DNA of 64,000 bases from Tausonia pullulans. Lineage: Eukaryota; Basidiomycota; Tremellomycetes; Cystofilobasidiales; Mrakiaceae. Below are positions 9,544-23,500 of this stretch, piece after piece (the stretch's first letter is position 1; each line of letters opens with the position of its first letter). The notes under the pieces were generated by a model. It made no database searches and was not told where the DNA came from. It saw only the letters and a list, made by a program, of their open reading frames with translations. A program made the translations under genes and the position numbers. The stretch lies in contig OX637622.1 in assembly GCA_951802195.1 (NCBI GenBank), positions 992,001-1,056,000 of the forward strand, in the 5' to 3' direction.

Positions 9544-12500
9544 TTACGCCGCCGCTCCTCCTCCTCCCCCGGAACCCTTCATCAACCGAGCCCTCTCCTC
9601 CCTCAGCATCCCCCTAAGCTTGCCTGCCGCCTCCCCGTTCGCGATCTCACTCGGCGCGCCCCCTGGGGGACCCCCTGCCACTCCTCCTCCAGCCGCAGCA
9701 GCTCCAAAGCGGCTCCTGCTGATCTCGCCTCGGCCCATCCAGTCGGGCCCGCCATGCCCTCCTCCGACGAAGATAGAGAACCGGTCGTTGAGCGCTGAGA
9801 GACGCCGGTGGGTGTGTGCTCCGGGGAGAGGAGACTGGGCCGGAGGGGGTGGCGCGCGAGTGACGCCCGCCATGCTGCCGAATTCGTCAGCGGCGACGGT
9901 AGCTGACTCGAGGGAAGATCGGGTGGCGGCGTCGAGACGGAGGGTGGCGAGGCCCGAGGGGAGGTGGGTGGTGGGGCCGTCAAATGAGTCACGGAAGTGG
10001 GCCGACTTGAGTGTCCCGAGGTGGGGAGGGGACGGGTGCGTCGGCAGGCGATGGTGGACGTCCGTCTCGGACGCGGAGGACAGCGGGCGGAGCGTGCTGG
10101 CGTCTGGAAGCGAATTGCGCTGCGAGGCAGGGGTGAGGGGGGAGGAGGCATCACTGTGGTCCTGGGACGAGGAGCCGCAGAGCGAAGGAGGGCGGTCGGC
10201 CGAGTCGGCGAATGTAACGGAATGGCCGGCGCCAACACCTGACGCGGGTCGAGTCGTGGGCGACGAGAAGATGGGAGGGATAGGCGCTGCTGGGAAGGTT
10301 GCGGCGAAGCAGCTGTCGCAGGCTCGGACGGGGACCGTCGGCGCCGTTGGGTTGGCCGAGTCGAGGATCTTGTATTGCTAGATGAAGAGAGATGGGAGGT
10401 CAGCACCTCTGTAGTAAACAGCAGCTGCCCACAGAACGAACCTTGGTCGAGCATGCATGGCAAACGATGATCCCACAGATGCGGCAGTGATGCCGCCTCT
10501 TGAAAACGGTGAACGACTCGTAGCAGCGCATGCACCGCTCTGCCCGATTGTCTGGGACCCAAACGGGCGCGATGAAGCTCTCGACCGAGTGCCTCGGCGA
10601 GCCTTCTAGGCTGTCTCCCATGGAGACGACGCGCTCTCGGCCAAGCGAAGGCACCGGCGACATGGACGGCGCAAAGGGGATTGCCTGGAGCGAGCGCCTG
10701 CGGTGGCGCCGCATCGTCGCCTCCTCATCCGTCTTGAGCGTCCGAAGGCTCGAGAGCAGATCTGCCTGGGCATCTCGAATGGCACCAAGCCACTCGTCCT
10801 TCTCCTGCTGAGAGTCTGGGAGCGAGGGATGGTCAGCTTGAATGAAGTGGAGAGGAGGTCCAGGATCCCACGCACGGCAGACCACCGCAAAGCTCTTCTC
10901 GGGGCTAAGCAGTTCGAACGAGTAGCGCGTCTTGTCCGTATCCTCAACACTTAGAGCGGTCAGATCCTCGAGGTCGATCTTGCGGTGAAAGTTGTACTTT
11001 CCTCTCTCGCCGATTGCAAGGAGCGCATCGTCGACAGGTCGGAGCGCTGACCTCGTCCGCGAACGGACGGGCTCAGGCTCCTGGCCGCTAACGAACGAGG
11101 GGAGCGTGGGCGAGAGGAGACCGATCCACGAGCTGAGACCGACGACAGAGCGTGTGGCCGATGCGCCGACGCTGACGTTGGTGGTGCCATAGACGAAGCA
11201 ATCGGTGAAGAGCCAGCAGGTGCGCTTCTCGTCGCGTCGGCGGCAGACCTTGAGGAGGTCGCCTGGTTGAGATATTTTACGTCAGCAGTACACAGAGAAT
11301 GTTGAAGACCGATATTTTCACAGACAAACCTTGCCTGAGGAGGTGTCGTCCGGCTTGAACAAAGGTGAAGCCTTCTGGGATGTTGGTGAAGGACCGGTGG
11401 AGACCGATGAGCCGCTGGGTGCGGGTGATCTCGCTCAGGCGCTCATTGAGCTGGCCGCAGACTGTGGGAGAGGGCAAGTCAGACGTGACGCAAGAGGAGA
11501 CGGGTCTGATAACGCACTCTTGTCAAAGCTCTCGCATGCCTTTTCAAGGTCTAGCCGCTCCGGGTGGCCCTCAGGCGTGTTCTTCAGCAGCTCCTGGAAA
11601 GCGCGAGTAGGAGCGGTCTCAGCACAAGCAACGGCGACGACGCTGATTTATGCCAACTCGCCTTGATGAGCATCAACCACCTCGGCACTCGCTGTACAGG
11701 AAGTAGCAGCCAGCTGGAAAGCCTTTGCTTTGCCGCTCGCTCCATGCTCTCCCTGTCCCCCAACCATCGATTGAAAGCGCTCTTCGGGTCCTCCCTCCGC
11801 CACTCAGCGAGCATCTTCTGCACCTCAAGATAGCCGTGGAGGTAGGCATGAAAGATCTGGAAGAACGGCGCGTGATGCTCCAGGATCTTAGAGATAGTCC
11901 GGGGTGGGCTGTGTGGGACGGAGGAGAGGTCTGAGGGGAGGGACATGGGTCGGCTAGAGTGGGAGGCTGAGGGAATGGTACGAAGGGTTGAGTCAGAGGA
12001 GGGTGAGGGGGTTGGTTTGATGGAGTGGAGGAGGGAGGCGGCCGAGGCAGGGGTAATGGTCGCGTCGTCTGATGGAGCCGAGGAGGTTGCTGGAGGAGGT
12101 GCAGATGTCACGCTGGGCGATGCTGGGACAGCTGGCCAATTTGAGCATGGCGGAGGGTCGCTCGATCTTTCCAGAGCTGCAGGAGGGCGGCACATGGGCG
12201 GTGTGGCGCCTTCGACGGGGGCGTAGGTCGAGGGGAGCTCTTCGGCGAAGGTGGCGAGGAGGGTGAGCGAGAAAGTCTGGATGTCGGCGATGTTGCTAAA
12301 AATCTGACCGATCTGGCGCTTCGAGAGGAGCTCGTCGGGAGTGTCGGCCTTATCGATCAGGGGCTGCATAAAGTGCTGTTTGAGGAATCAAGTCAGCGAA
12401 AGCTCGATCTGGCGCTCGAGTCGTTGGGCTCACCTCGGTGACCACCAACAGCCCACTGGCGAGGACTCGCTCCGAAGACCACATCTCGCGGATGATCTGA

Positions 12501-13646
12501 TCTCTCTTTCTCGAGATCTTGGGCCAGTCCTCTGATTTTTCGTAATCCCGACCCTTGCCCTTGGGATCGAACTGGTGGTGATGCAGGTGTGGTTCCTCGA
12601 CGCCGCCCTCAGCAGCCCTTTGGATGGTCGACTGCGCCGAGGGGAAGCCGACGGTATAAGATCTGAGTGGCCCCCCCATGGCGCGCCGAGGTCCGCCAAC
12701 GAGGAGACCCCGTGGCGATTGGGTTCGGGCGCGGATACCCGTCCCATTGACAGGTGGAGGTGGGGAGGTCGTTCGGATGAGCATCGACGCCGGCGGGACG
12801 GTCGGGCTTGATATGGTTCGTGAGATACGATGGTGGGAGAGTGACGAGTTGGGTCGCGAATTAGGTCGAGATGAAGGAGGCGTTGAGGAGGAGGACGGGA
12901 AGGCGATGGTTGAGGTGGAGGCTTCAGGCGAGGAATTGGACGACGAATTGAACGTGCCGTCCTCTGGAACGGATTCGATGGAGAGGAGCGAGGCAACGCT
13001 TGTCCGGTTGGCGTTGAGGTTGATCGGTGGCTGGAGCGACGGGAATGAGCTTCGACGTGGGGCTACAGATAGAGAGAGACGCGTCATCAGCCTTGAGTCA
13101 GGGGTAAATCATCCGCGCTCATGAAGGTGCCCCTGGCGAGTTAGCGAGCAAACAGGAAAACACGACGACTGCGCTTTCATTCCTCGAGGACGACTGCCGT
13201 CATAGTTTTGTCCGAGAGGACTGTTCATGCCTAGGTCCATGTCCTGCCTGTCCGTGTGATCCCAAGGACCGAGCGGGGATGGGTTCCCATGGCAGGACTG
13301 GGCTAAGCCCATGAGTGAGAGGGGAACCGGACACAGGGGGCCAGAGCAGCAGCCCTTCCTTTCCTTGCTCGCCTGCCGCTCGCTCGCGTTCTCTCATTCA
13401 CACGCGAGAGCCTGACTCACTCTTGACCCTCAGCCGAGGTCGTGGTCCACCGAGCGCGATTTCATTGGTGTTGATCTTGTCGTGTAGCGGGAATGAGCGA
13501 TCGAGGACGGGCGAGGACGGCCCTGCTCCTTCCTCGGACGAGTCCCAGCCACCGCTGCCCGAGGCCGAGCGGCGGACAGGTTGGCGCTGGGTGGCCGGCG
13601 GGGGGGGGTCTTCGAAGGGGAACGCCAGGATCGATGCAGAATTCAT
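9544..13646 (-). CDS. Rho guanine-nucleotide exchange factor with DH, PH and FYVE domains
   Basis: Eight exons (13421-13646, 12434-13062, 11662-12375, 11518-11593, 11330-11461, 10876-11262, 10442-10815, 9544-10377) give 1,123 residues. The order is a Ser/Pro-rich N-terminus, a DH domain (about 255-570) with RKRDQIIREM at its start and LLLPVQRVPRW in its core, a PH domain (about 588-740) ending FAVVC...EKDEWLGAI, and a FYVE zinc finger (about 813-880) with all eight Cys and the RRHHCRICG motif, then a disordered tail. FGD-type proteins of this design activate Cdc42/Rho-class GTPases on PtdIns3P membranes. The DH domain carries an insertion of about 110 Ser/Pro-rich residues (about 334-446). 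Intron 3 has a GC donor. Intron 1 (358 nt) is long for this gene, so the first exon is less certain. Confidence 0.85.
11594..11661 (-). other. GC-AG intron in the RhoGEF gene
   Basis: The 68-nt intron begins GCGAGT and ends TTTCCAG. Removing it joins VPRWLMLIK to ELLKNTPEG, which is the expected continuous helix of a DH domain. Reading through it reaches a stop. No GT donor in the right phase is available. Confidence 0.75.
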
Positions 13647-14591
13647 GGACGGCGTGTGTTCGTCGAAGCGGCTGTAAGGCGGCTGGCCGAGGCGTGACTC
13701 GAGTCGAGTGGATATTGAGATGATGATGTCGTTGACGGGACGACGTGATGTGAGCGACGAGAAGCGCTAAGCTGCAAGCCGATGGACGACCGCGGCTGAG
13801 GAGGGAGGACGATGACGGGGGCTGAAAAGCTTGAGGGCCTTCCTTCCGCTTTCCTCCTCCACCTTCTGGGGGCAGACAAGGGGGGAGGGTGCACGACGCA
13901 CACATATAGGGGTAAGAGGATGGAGGCGGCGGCGCTGACGAGCCAGAGGATGGGGGAACGATCGCCGAGAGGAGGGGTCGCGGACCCCCTTGCTCAAGCT
14001 GCAAGGCCCGAGCCATCGCCACAGGCTGCCATGTGGTGTGATATGCATATGAGCTGCAACCATGCGAGCTGATCGCGGCTGGACTGGTTTTGAAGTCTCC
14101 TGTCGACGTGCGAGAAGGAGGGAGAGACAGGCAAGACGCGTCTCTCCTTCGGCGTTGGCCGGGCGCAGCGCGTCACCCTCCGCTTGCTCTGCTTCCACTT
14201 CGTTCTCCTGTTCCCCAATTTCTCCTGTCCTAAGACTGATCTCCGACATCATGTCTTGGGTCAGCTTATCTCGTCTCCTCGCGTGGCGCTCACACTTCCG
14301 GGATGGAGAGAGGGATGAGCCTTTTAAATGCCGAGAAATCGGGGGAAGGTCACGACAGGTGGCCCGGTGGAGGGGAGACGAGGAATCGAATAGCGAGAGA
14401 TATGAGGAGAGTGCAGGTGGGTCGGTAAGAAAAACAGGGTATCGACTTCGTGGGATGCTGTGCGTTCGCGACCGAGATCCATCGTGAAAAATCAAGAAAG
14501 GGATGAGTGCAAAGAAGGAGGAAGGGGTGGAAGCAGAAGAAAGAAAGAAACAGAAATGGAACAAGTGGAGAAGGCGAACCGATAAAATCAG
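13647..14591. other. Intergenic region upstream of the RhoGEF gene
   Basis: About 945 bp lie between the RasGAP stop and the RhoGEF start (both genes on the minus strand). A long minus-strand open frame (13767-14564) crosses it but its translation is low in complexity and resembles no protein, so I take this as promoter and leader. A small upstream exon of the RhoGEF cannot be excluded. Confidence 0.4.
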
Positions 14592-17500
14592 TCAGTCCTC
14601 GGCCTCTTCAACCCGCCAGACCTCGCCTTTGACAAGCTGGCTCGCGACGTAGGTCAGCCGGCGCCAGCGCTCCATCGTCCGGCTCGCGGTTTCGGCCTTC
14701 CAGTCGGCACAGTCGAGGATCGCCTGTAGACCTCGTCGGCCGAGGACCTTGTGGATCCGGTCCGCCGTCGATTGCGGAGAGGACAGCACGAAAGGTATGA
14801 GCGCGTCGGCGAGGTCAAGGAGCATGACCGGTGATGTCGGGGCGGCGATAGTCCGTCGGATTTCGGGGAGCAGGAGCTCGTAACTGTACAAAGAGTCAGA
14901 CATCGACGACAAGGTGCGGCGAAGGAACGAATGAGGGACCAGCAGACCTACCAAGACGTCAGCCGGGAAGGGATCTCTCGCGAAGCGCGCACGAGAAGCT
15001 CATATAGTGGAATCTTCTGCTCCTGTGAGGGCAGCGACGAGAGGACCGGTCCGACGATAAAGGCGAGGAGAGCGGGTGACAGCTTGCTCTCCTATAGAAC
15101 AGGGACAAGCGAACGTTAAAAGGGCGGAAGATTAAAGGTAGTGCAGATTACGCACCTGGAGAGGCACCGCGTCCCAACCCGGGTTCCGGTCCATGCTCTG
15201 GTACAGTTCCTCGACCAGGGAGGCGCGTGCCGGAACAATCGAGAGCGCGATGAGCAGGCCGAGCTCTTCAGCTGGGGAGAGGCCCTTGGAGAGAAGAAGA
15301 AGCTGGAGGAGCTTGAAGAGAATGTCGAAGCTCGGCCCTTGCGTGATTGGGTTCCGGAGGCCCTTGTAGAGCTGAGAAAACGGGCGAAGGTGGGTCAGCT
15401 GAGCGAGGTGGATCAAGGTGCTGTCTGGATGGATGGCAGCTTACAACGGTGAGCATCCCGAAGACAAGAGACGATTCAAGGCGAAGACCCCAGTCCTCGG
15501 CCACGTTGTTAAGAGGCAGGGCCGCCGATTGGGAAGCAAACGCTGAGACGAAGTCTTCGCTTGTCGGGTAGAGTCCGCGGTCGAGGAAGACGTCCAGCGA
15601 CCCGACGACGAGCGGAAGGGCCGCGGCGAGATGGATGGCGTCCACCTGGGCGACTGTGACGGGAGGTATTAGCTAAGCAAGTCCGACAATGGAAGGAAGG
15701 GGTGCGCAACTGACTGGAGATGCCGATCCAAAAGCACGAGAGGACCGAGACGGACGACAGCCGAGGCAGTAATCGCGCAAGGAAGCTGAGCATCGCAACA
15801 AGACCAGCGCCATCCTTCTGGAACTCCGTGAGCGCTTTACCTAGGCAATCGAGGGTCTACGAAATGTCGCGAAGGTTAGATGAGCGTCACAAGAGAACAG
15901 TGGCCTGCTACTCACAGTTGAGTAAAGAAGATTGCTGTCGTGACCCGGCCCGGTGCCGAGCATTCTGAGAGCAGCAAAGGCAACCGCTCGTGTTGCTGTG
16001 TTTGGCTTCATCGCGGAAGTGACAGCAAGACTGGTCCAGCGAGCTGACGAACGGCGAAAGGTGAGTGTCAGATGGTGCTTTCTCTATTTCAGGCGCAAGC
16101 AATGAAGGGAACCCACCTCGCCATACGTTGGCCTGGTCCGCATTAACAGCAATTGCAATGAGCACATTGACCAGAGTCTCACAAATCTCGTCTATCCGCG
16201 CCATAGCAGTAACGATGCCCTCGGGAGACTCCAGTGCCGCATCGTCCTCCTCGGGCCGCTCGGGGCCGTCAAGACTTAGAACGGTGAGCAACCGGTCGAC
16301 CTGTGCGCGAGAAGCCTCGGGAGGGGTCGATGTCGCCCGAATTGTATTCAGGAGCGTCCCCCGGATCATCGCCCGCTGAGACTTGTCGTTGACAGACATG
16401 CTCAACAGGCACACGTGGAAGAGCTCCGGAATGAACATCTCCGAGGCCGGTAAGGAGCGGGAGTTGAAACTCAGCTTGAGGTTCGCCGATGTGAGGATGG
16501 TGATTTGCCTCCAGCTCGGGTGTCGTTGGATGGACTGGGACGAAGCGGGCTGGGAGGCAAGACCTTCGATGAGCTGCACAGAGAACATGTCCATTAGCTC
16601 GGTCTGCCCGGACCATGACTGAAGATAAAGGGACCTCGACCGACCTGGCGGATCGTGGCGAGAACGACACCCCGGGTGTTTGCCGATGCAAGAACGGAGA
16701 GGAGCTCCGAGATGACTTGACACGTATGCGAATCGCAGCCTGAGAACGTTGTCTTGACGACGAGCTCGTGAACTGCCGTATCACTAAGCGAGGGGTCCAG
16801 GGAATCGAGCTGAGACCAAAGGCTCAGAATTTCTGGTCGGAGCGGCTGTGGGGAGACAGGGATGTTAAAATAGAAGAGACAGGCAGAACGCGGCCATATG
16901 CCGTCATACTAACCTCGCTCGATGCAAAGCAGATCTTCATCAGGCCGCGCACGACTCGAATTGTCTCAGCTCGTCGATGGGAAGCCGACATCGCTTGGAG
17001 CCTCAACCCGGAGAGGTTTCTGAGCCACGGCGAGAGCAGGCTGAGGAGCGCCGTTCGCTGAGGGCCCTCAACGAGCGAGTGGTAGACCTGGCAGGCTTCC
17101 TTGATGAATATGAAGCTACTCGAGCCATTCCGGGATGCAACGCCGCAGGCAAATTCTTGATGCAGCTCTACGGCTGAAGCAGGGATGTCGAGAGCTGGGA
17201 GAAGAAAAAGTCAGGCGTGGCAACAGACAGAGCAGGCGAGAAGAAGCAGAACTAACCTCGAGAACGAGAGAGGCCTGGGATGGTCTTTGGGGACGCCGTC
17301 TCGACTAGTACATGAGTCAGAAAGTTTATCGAGGGGTAGGGGGGGGAGCGCGACAGGAACAGCAGTCACACTTGGACTGACTAGCTTCCAAAAGCGAGTA
17401 GGCCTTGGCTCGAACGCGATTATCGAGGACCGAGATGTTAAGGAATCCCGCGAGAAGTAGACGAGGCAGGACGCCCTCAATGGCACGTGGCGAGGAGCTC

Positions 17501-20500
17501 CGTGTGGAGAAAGTCGTCAGGCAGGCAGACAGGGACTGGAAAGGGTTTGTGAGGTGAATAATCGTCTTGACGCCACTAATAAAGAGTAGAGGAGCTCACC
17601 ATCTCCAGCAAGGAAGAGTCTGAGTAAGGCAGGGCGGTTGTCAGCAGTAAATAAAAGAGCAAACCCCTTCGGGCGAACTCACTTTTGCATTCGACGTCGA
17701 TGTTCGGGTGGCCGGCAATCACGATCCTAAGCCATCGACCGCCGTTCTCATTCGGCATCAAGTACAGATCTTCAAGGGCGCCGGACGAGTAGATCTAAGC
17801 CGTCAATAAAAGGATCAGTTGAAGACCTCTGGATAACCGAGAAAGAGGGCAAAACGCACATCGCGGATAAGGAGGGGCGAGTTGCCATGGTGGCCTTTCA
17901 AAAACTCATTGTCGTGCTGTACTCCCAAGCAGCAGCGTCAGCAGATTTGAACGAGCTAGGTAGGACAAGACACTCACGTATTGGAAGCTGACTGTCCGGG
18001 GACCAAGAGCAACGGTGGCCCCTGAAAAGCTAGTGTCAGAAGCCAGGGCAGAATTGAGGCTCTAGAGGGCTGCACTGACTTCGTCTTAAGCCCTGCGCCG
18101 AGATGATGTCGACGACGTCCTCATAAAACACGGGCCCGTCAACGACAGGAAGAGCTGAGAGAGAGAGGCGCTCAGCGACTGTTCGACTCCAGACAGTGAG
18201 CAACTGAAGGGACCCACCGGTAGCGATCGCCAAGTCGTTTGGGTCAAGATCTAAGTGAGCAGCGAGCGAAGCTAGTGAAGAGATCGCCACGACGTCAACG
18301 AGGACATGGTGAAGATCGAACAGGGCAAGAAGCGTCGAGAGCCGGCTGAACCCCTGGAGCGCGGCGGCATTCGGGCAGTAAAGGACAACCTTGCGGGCCG
18401 CCGAGGTGACCGAGTCAGGGATAGTCTTGAGGGCTTCAAGGATCCACGTCTTCGGGATGTTGGTCGTGTGCGAGATGCCCGTGCAGTCAAAGACGAGGTC
18501 GTACGGTTCCGATAACGACAGGACCTGAGAAATGAGGACGCTGGGGTCAGCTCGAATCTGGGCGTCGAATGTGCCAGCCAGGCAGACCCACTGAGAGAAC
18601 GTGGTAGAGCACGAGATCGAGGTCGAGGAGGTCCAGAGCGCTGAGATCGATGGAGTAAATCCGTCGATCCTGGGTGGAGATGTCGCGGAAGACGCGATCA
18701 ACCTCATCGGGCACTATGCGAGCGAGGCTCCGATCCATGAAGCCAACGAAACGCTTCGCCCGATTCGCAGCACCGACGGCCTCAACCTCGAGCTCCCGGT
18801 TAAAGGAAAGCAAAGACCGGTCCATCTTGCCAGAGAGCGACCTTCGGACGTCCTCGCACCGAGGATGATTCCGGAGCGAGTCACATACGGCGCGACTCCG
18901 GCTAGTAAGGACGAGCCGGAGGTAGCTCTCGTCGTCCTCGTTTGTTCGAGCGTCCAAGGGCTGGGAGGTCGCGGACGCAGACGAGAGGTCCAACGATTCG
19001 AGGTCGACGAGCTGGTGAGAGAGCGGTATCGGGTCTCAGCTTGGATGGGATGAGGCAACCACGCTGTGACACACCTGCAAGTCGTCAAGGAAAGCCGTCA
19101 TCGCAGCAATGTTGTCTTCACTTCGGAATGAGCTAAATTCAGCCATGTGGGCCTCTTTCTTGCCGAGCGAGAGGTCATTCGCGAGGTTGGTTAGAAGCTT
19201 TGAAACATCGACGAGTGCCCGCCGACCGCTCTTATTAAGGTCCGCAGGGATGTCGAGATGACTGCTAAACGCCTCAGGGGCGACAAGTAAAGGAGAAACT
19301 TGAAGCGGTTAAAGTGGGTTAGGCTGCCAGTAGACGGAGAGCGAGGATAGAAAGAGTTCTCACTGATTCGAAGCATGATGAGAGATGAGACGGCTCTTCG
19401 ACCGAGACCCTCGAAGCGAGCGTCAACCGCCTTGCCAAGGATACGACAGGCGCCTCGCAGGAGCGCTGGCGCCCGCGTAGCACTCGAACAAAGTCGATCC
19501 AAGAGAGTTTGCGCCAAGGCCTCGACGGCACGGATGGAAAGGTTGACCTCGCTCCGAGGTGCTGTCGAGGGATCAAACTCATAGCGGGCCGATGGGTGTT
19601 CGTCTACGACGGCGAGAATGAATGGCCGGAGGAAAGAGCGCAAGTAGTCTCTGTTAAAAAGGATGGGCGTCAGGAAAGGGCGAGCCGGTCGTCGCGTCAT
19701 TGAGACGTACTGTGAGTGCCGACGGGCAAAGGCCGAGTACACCTTGGTCGCAAGGGACGTGCCTCGGAAGATCTGAGACGCGTTGGACGTTTCATCGACT
19801 TCCATCTTGATGAGGGCCTAGCAGAAAAAGGTCTCTTCAGTGCTTTGTCGACAAAAAATATCTAAGTGGATAGTGGCCCACGTCAAGAAGGTGGAGACTC
19901 TTGCCCCGAGCCTCAAATTGCCGGAGAAGGAGCTCGGAGAGAGCGTCGTGCTCGATTGAAGTGAACTGAGACCAGAGTGAAGGCAGGAGCGACCGGCCAG
20001 GGAAAGATTTTGTCTCGAGACCAGTGAAGAGCGTCTGTGAAGAGGTGAGGGCGGAAAAAACGTCGGGATCTGACAAGCTCGAGGATTCTGGAGGAAGCGA
20101 TGGCGCACCTCGAGGAGAATGTGCTGCTTGGAAGAGTCCGGGTCCCTCTGAGGGCCTGACAGAAGCGCCGATGTCGAGGTGCTGACGGCCTGCAGGAAGA
20201 TTGCTCGGAGAACATGGTTCTTGCTATAGCACAGGGCGAGACACGGCTCAAGAGTGATGTCTGGGTTCCATGTCAAAATGTTTGAGACTGGCCAAACAGC
20301 GGATGTGTGTCAGTCAGGTGGAATGGTACACTCTTGGACGTGATCGCGAGTGACGCACCAAGGCGGCAGATAGTGCGGGCGAGGAGGTCGGGCTGAGAAG
20401 ACAACTGCCCTAGGGCGTCAGTCGCCGGCTGGTGTTCAAGCAGCCGTTGAGCGATATCGAGCCTGATCCCAACCGAGTGATCTGTCAGCTACTGCTATAC

Positions 20501-23500
20501 GAAAGCAAAGCGCAAAAGCCGGCTCACCATCGATGTGAAAGCCGAGCCCGGGTGCCTCCAAGCCTGTAACCCTCCTTAAGGACAAGCTTGTCCGTCAACA
20601 CCGACGCAGCGAGGAGGCACGACCGGTCGAGGTGGTCCATCTTGCTCTTGAGCCGATCGTCCCTTGCGCCCTCGAGCGTCACCGACGTCCAGTTGCTGAG
20701 GATGTCGAGCAAAGTTGTCTGGAGGAGCTCAGGACTCTTCCATGAGAGTAGCTCGTGCTTCTCGACGGTCGCCTCGATGAGCTTGCACAAGCTCGCGAGC
20801 GAAGCGAGGATTTCATCCGCTGAGTCTGACCGGGTCGACGGAGGCGCAAAGTCGTCCGGAGCGACAGCGAGGTCCGGGATCGTTGAAGAGTAGCGGTTAA
20901 GGTAATCAACGAACCGAATGAGGACGGCCCCGACGTTGGCGTCAACGGGGCGAATGACGCGGAAGAGAATTGAGGAGAGGACGGAGCAGGCGTGAACGAT
21001 GTAAACCCAGTACTGCCGGGAAAGGACGGGTGCGGCTTCGACACTGAAGAAGCTATTGACGGAGCTCGCGATACAGTTGACGAGAGTGCCCAGCAGGCGG
21101 GGATCGAGATCGCGCAGGAGGCCCTCGACCGCCGAACGGAGGAGGGCGTTCTCCGAAGCGAGCTCGGCCGAGATCTCTTGCAGAACTGGCAAATTTGAGA
21201 GAGAGAGGATATCAGCCGCTAGATCTGAATTGCTTAAACGAGCGGGGTCTGACTCACAAGAGCTGAGCTGCTCCATGACAATTGAGCCATCAACGAGCGC
21301 GCGAGAGGGCAGATTGGCACAACTCGCGCCGACGACGCAGAGAAATGTTGCAAGGTTCCTGAACAGAGCGAAGTTATCAGCAATGTGACTGGCGTTGTGG
21401 GAATGGATCATCACTCACCGCCACGTCTCAAAGTCCGGCGACCCAGGAAGGCAGAAACCACTCCGGACGTCATGGTCGAGCCTCTCCCATCGTCTGAGGG
21501 CATCCAGGAACACCTGCGGGTGAATTCGAGGGTGCGCCGGACGTATGGGGAGGAGCCTGGCGACCGTTGGTCGTTCACCCGAGCGTGAGGACACTAAGAA
21601 AAGAGTCACAAGATGAGTTGTAGGTACGCAAAAAGGGGTTGCCAAAGCTTGAACCGACCTCCTGTGGGACCCCTCGCCAGAAAATCCACAGTAGATGCTT
21701 GATCGGCCGCCCATCTCTCCTGGACATCGCCGATCTCGAGGCAGAACTCGTGCGAGAAGCCCTCGGCATTGAGCGTCTCCACAAGCTTACCGATGTACCC
21801 ACCCCACCCGTCAATCCGTCGTCGGGCGAGCGCGTAGAGGTCCTCGTTTGAGGAGAGGAGGCAGTAGTCCATGCCAAGCTCATAGCGCGCCAGACCTTCG
21901 CGGATTGCGATTACTGTTGAGGCAGAGGGTTGAGCCGCAGCGGGAGGCATCGAGCAAGCGAGGTCGAGCATGTCGTTGAGGATCTCGAGGTCATTCAGGA
22001 GGGTCATGTCGTCTTGACTGCCTTCGCCAAGGACACGGGCGGAGGCATAACGAAGAGGAAGCCACCATCTGAGCAGTAGGAGACAGATCGGTCAGTCTCC
22101 ACTCCTACGGTTAGCGCCAAGACAAAGGGCTCACGTGGGAGCAGAGATAGACGAAATCAGCAAGTCCGCCTCCGTAGTCTGGACGGTGGTAGAACGATGC
22201 ATGAGACGCAGCACACTCGCGGATGTGGCTCTCAGTTCGACCTGAGGAGCGTTGAGGAATGAGGCGAGCAGGCCGAAGATCGCCTCGAGCTCCTGGGCGG
22301 ACGCCGTGTTGGGGCCGAGTCCGGCGGTGAGGTGCTGCAGATCAATGAACGCGGCTTCGAGGATGGCACTGATGAGAGCGAGCTCTGTTGGGCCTAGGGT
22401 GCGTTCGACAGCGTCGGCGGACCTATCGCTGAGAGCCTCAGTCTGAGAAAGAGGGCGTTCAGATGAAGAAAATATGTGCGCAAGTATAAGGCCTTGACCC
22501 ACCTTACGGTGCCCCAGCAAGGAAGCCCGCAAGCTCGTGGCGATAGTGTTTAGCAGGGCGGTGTCCGACCGAAGATCAGGGGCAGTTGCGTCCTGTAGTA
22601 AGAGGGTTCAGCACGATCAGGTGCTGAGCTTTCTTGAGAAAGCTGGCAGGTGACAACACGCACGCCGGCCAACAAGGTGCACATCCGTGCAAGTCCGGTC
22701 TTCGTGAACTCCGAGGTCTCCATGATCCTAGGCATGAATTTGGCTGAAAACACAGCCGGGGCCTTGCGGTAGAAGAGGACCAAGCCAGAGGCGAGGAGGT
22801 TAAGGTCCTGACAAGAGGATCATCTGAGGCTCAGCCGCACGATCACGCTCGCGCGCCAGGAGGGGACAATCCACCTACCTGGCTCTCCTTCCCGTACCAC
22901 AGCTGCTCTTGCAAGTCGGCATAGAACTCAGACACGAGCGCTTTGGGTCCTGCAAACTTGACGTTGCGGGGCAGCAGGGACGCCAGCTCAACGATGTCGA
23001 GGCAGGACCGCTTGGCAGCATTAGCGAGCCTGGCCGAGTAGAACGAGCTCTGGAGGGTGTCGACAAACTGGATCTAGAGGAGAAAGCGGGGGGAGGGGGG
23101 AGGGGGGTCAGTCGTTGACAAGGAGAATCAGACGACGGTAGCCGGGTGCACCTTTTTACCAAGGCTGCCGGAGCCACGACCCCCCTCATTGTCCCCGTTA
23201 ACGATGCGCTCTATGAGCCCAGGACAGAGTGCGAGGAGCATCGTCATGACCAGCCAGAACGTTCCAGCCTTCTGGGCGCTGAGCGTGTTAGAGTCGCCGA
23301 CGATCGAGAAGCAGACGTCGAATAAGCTCGAAGGGTCGCCTTCAAAACGCCGGCCGGATTGGTAGAGATCCACCCAGCCGGACGGGTCGAAACGGATCCA
23401 GCGGTGGATGTTGATGTAGAGGGTTTGGGCCGCGACCGCCTGGGCCGAGCGCGGGATGTGCAGGAAGACAGGTGACAGTTCTGTACGAGCAAGCGCAATA

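Noticed and set aside
9620-10381. 253-codon plus-strand open frame
   Set aside because: It lies opposite the last exon of the RhoGEF, which has a clear FYVE domain in the other strand; it is a shadow of GC-rich coding sequence.
13767-14564. 265-codon minus-strand open frame
   Set aside because: Low-complexity translation without protein-like features, placed where the RhoGEF promoter and leader must be.
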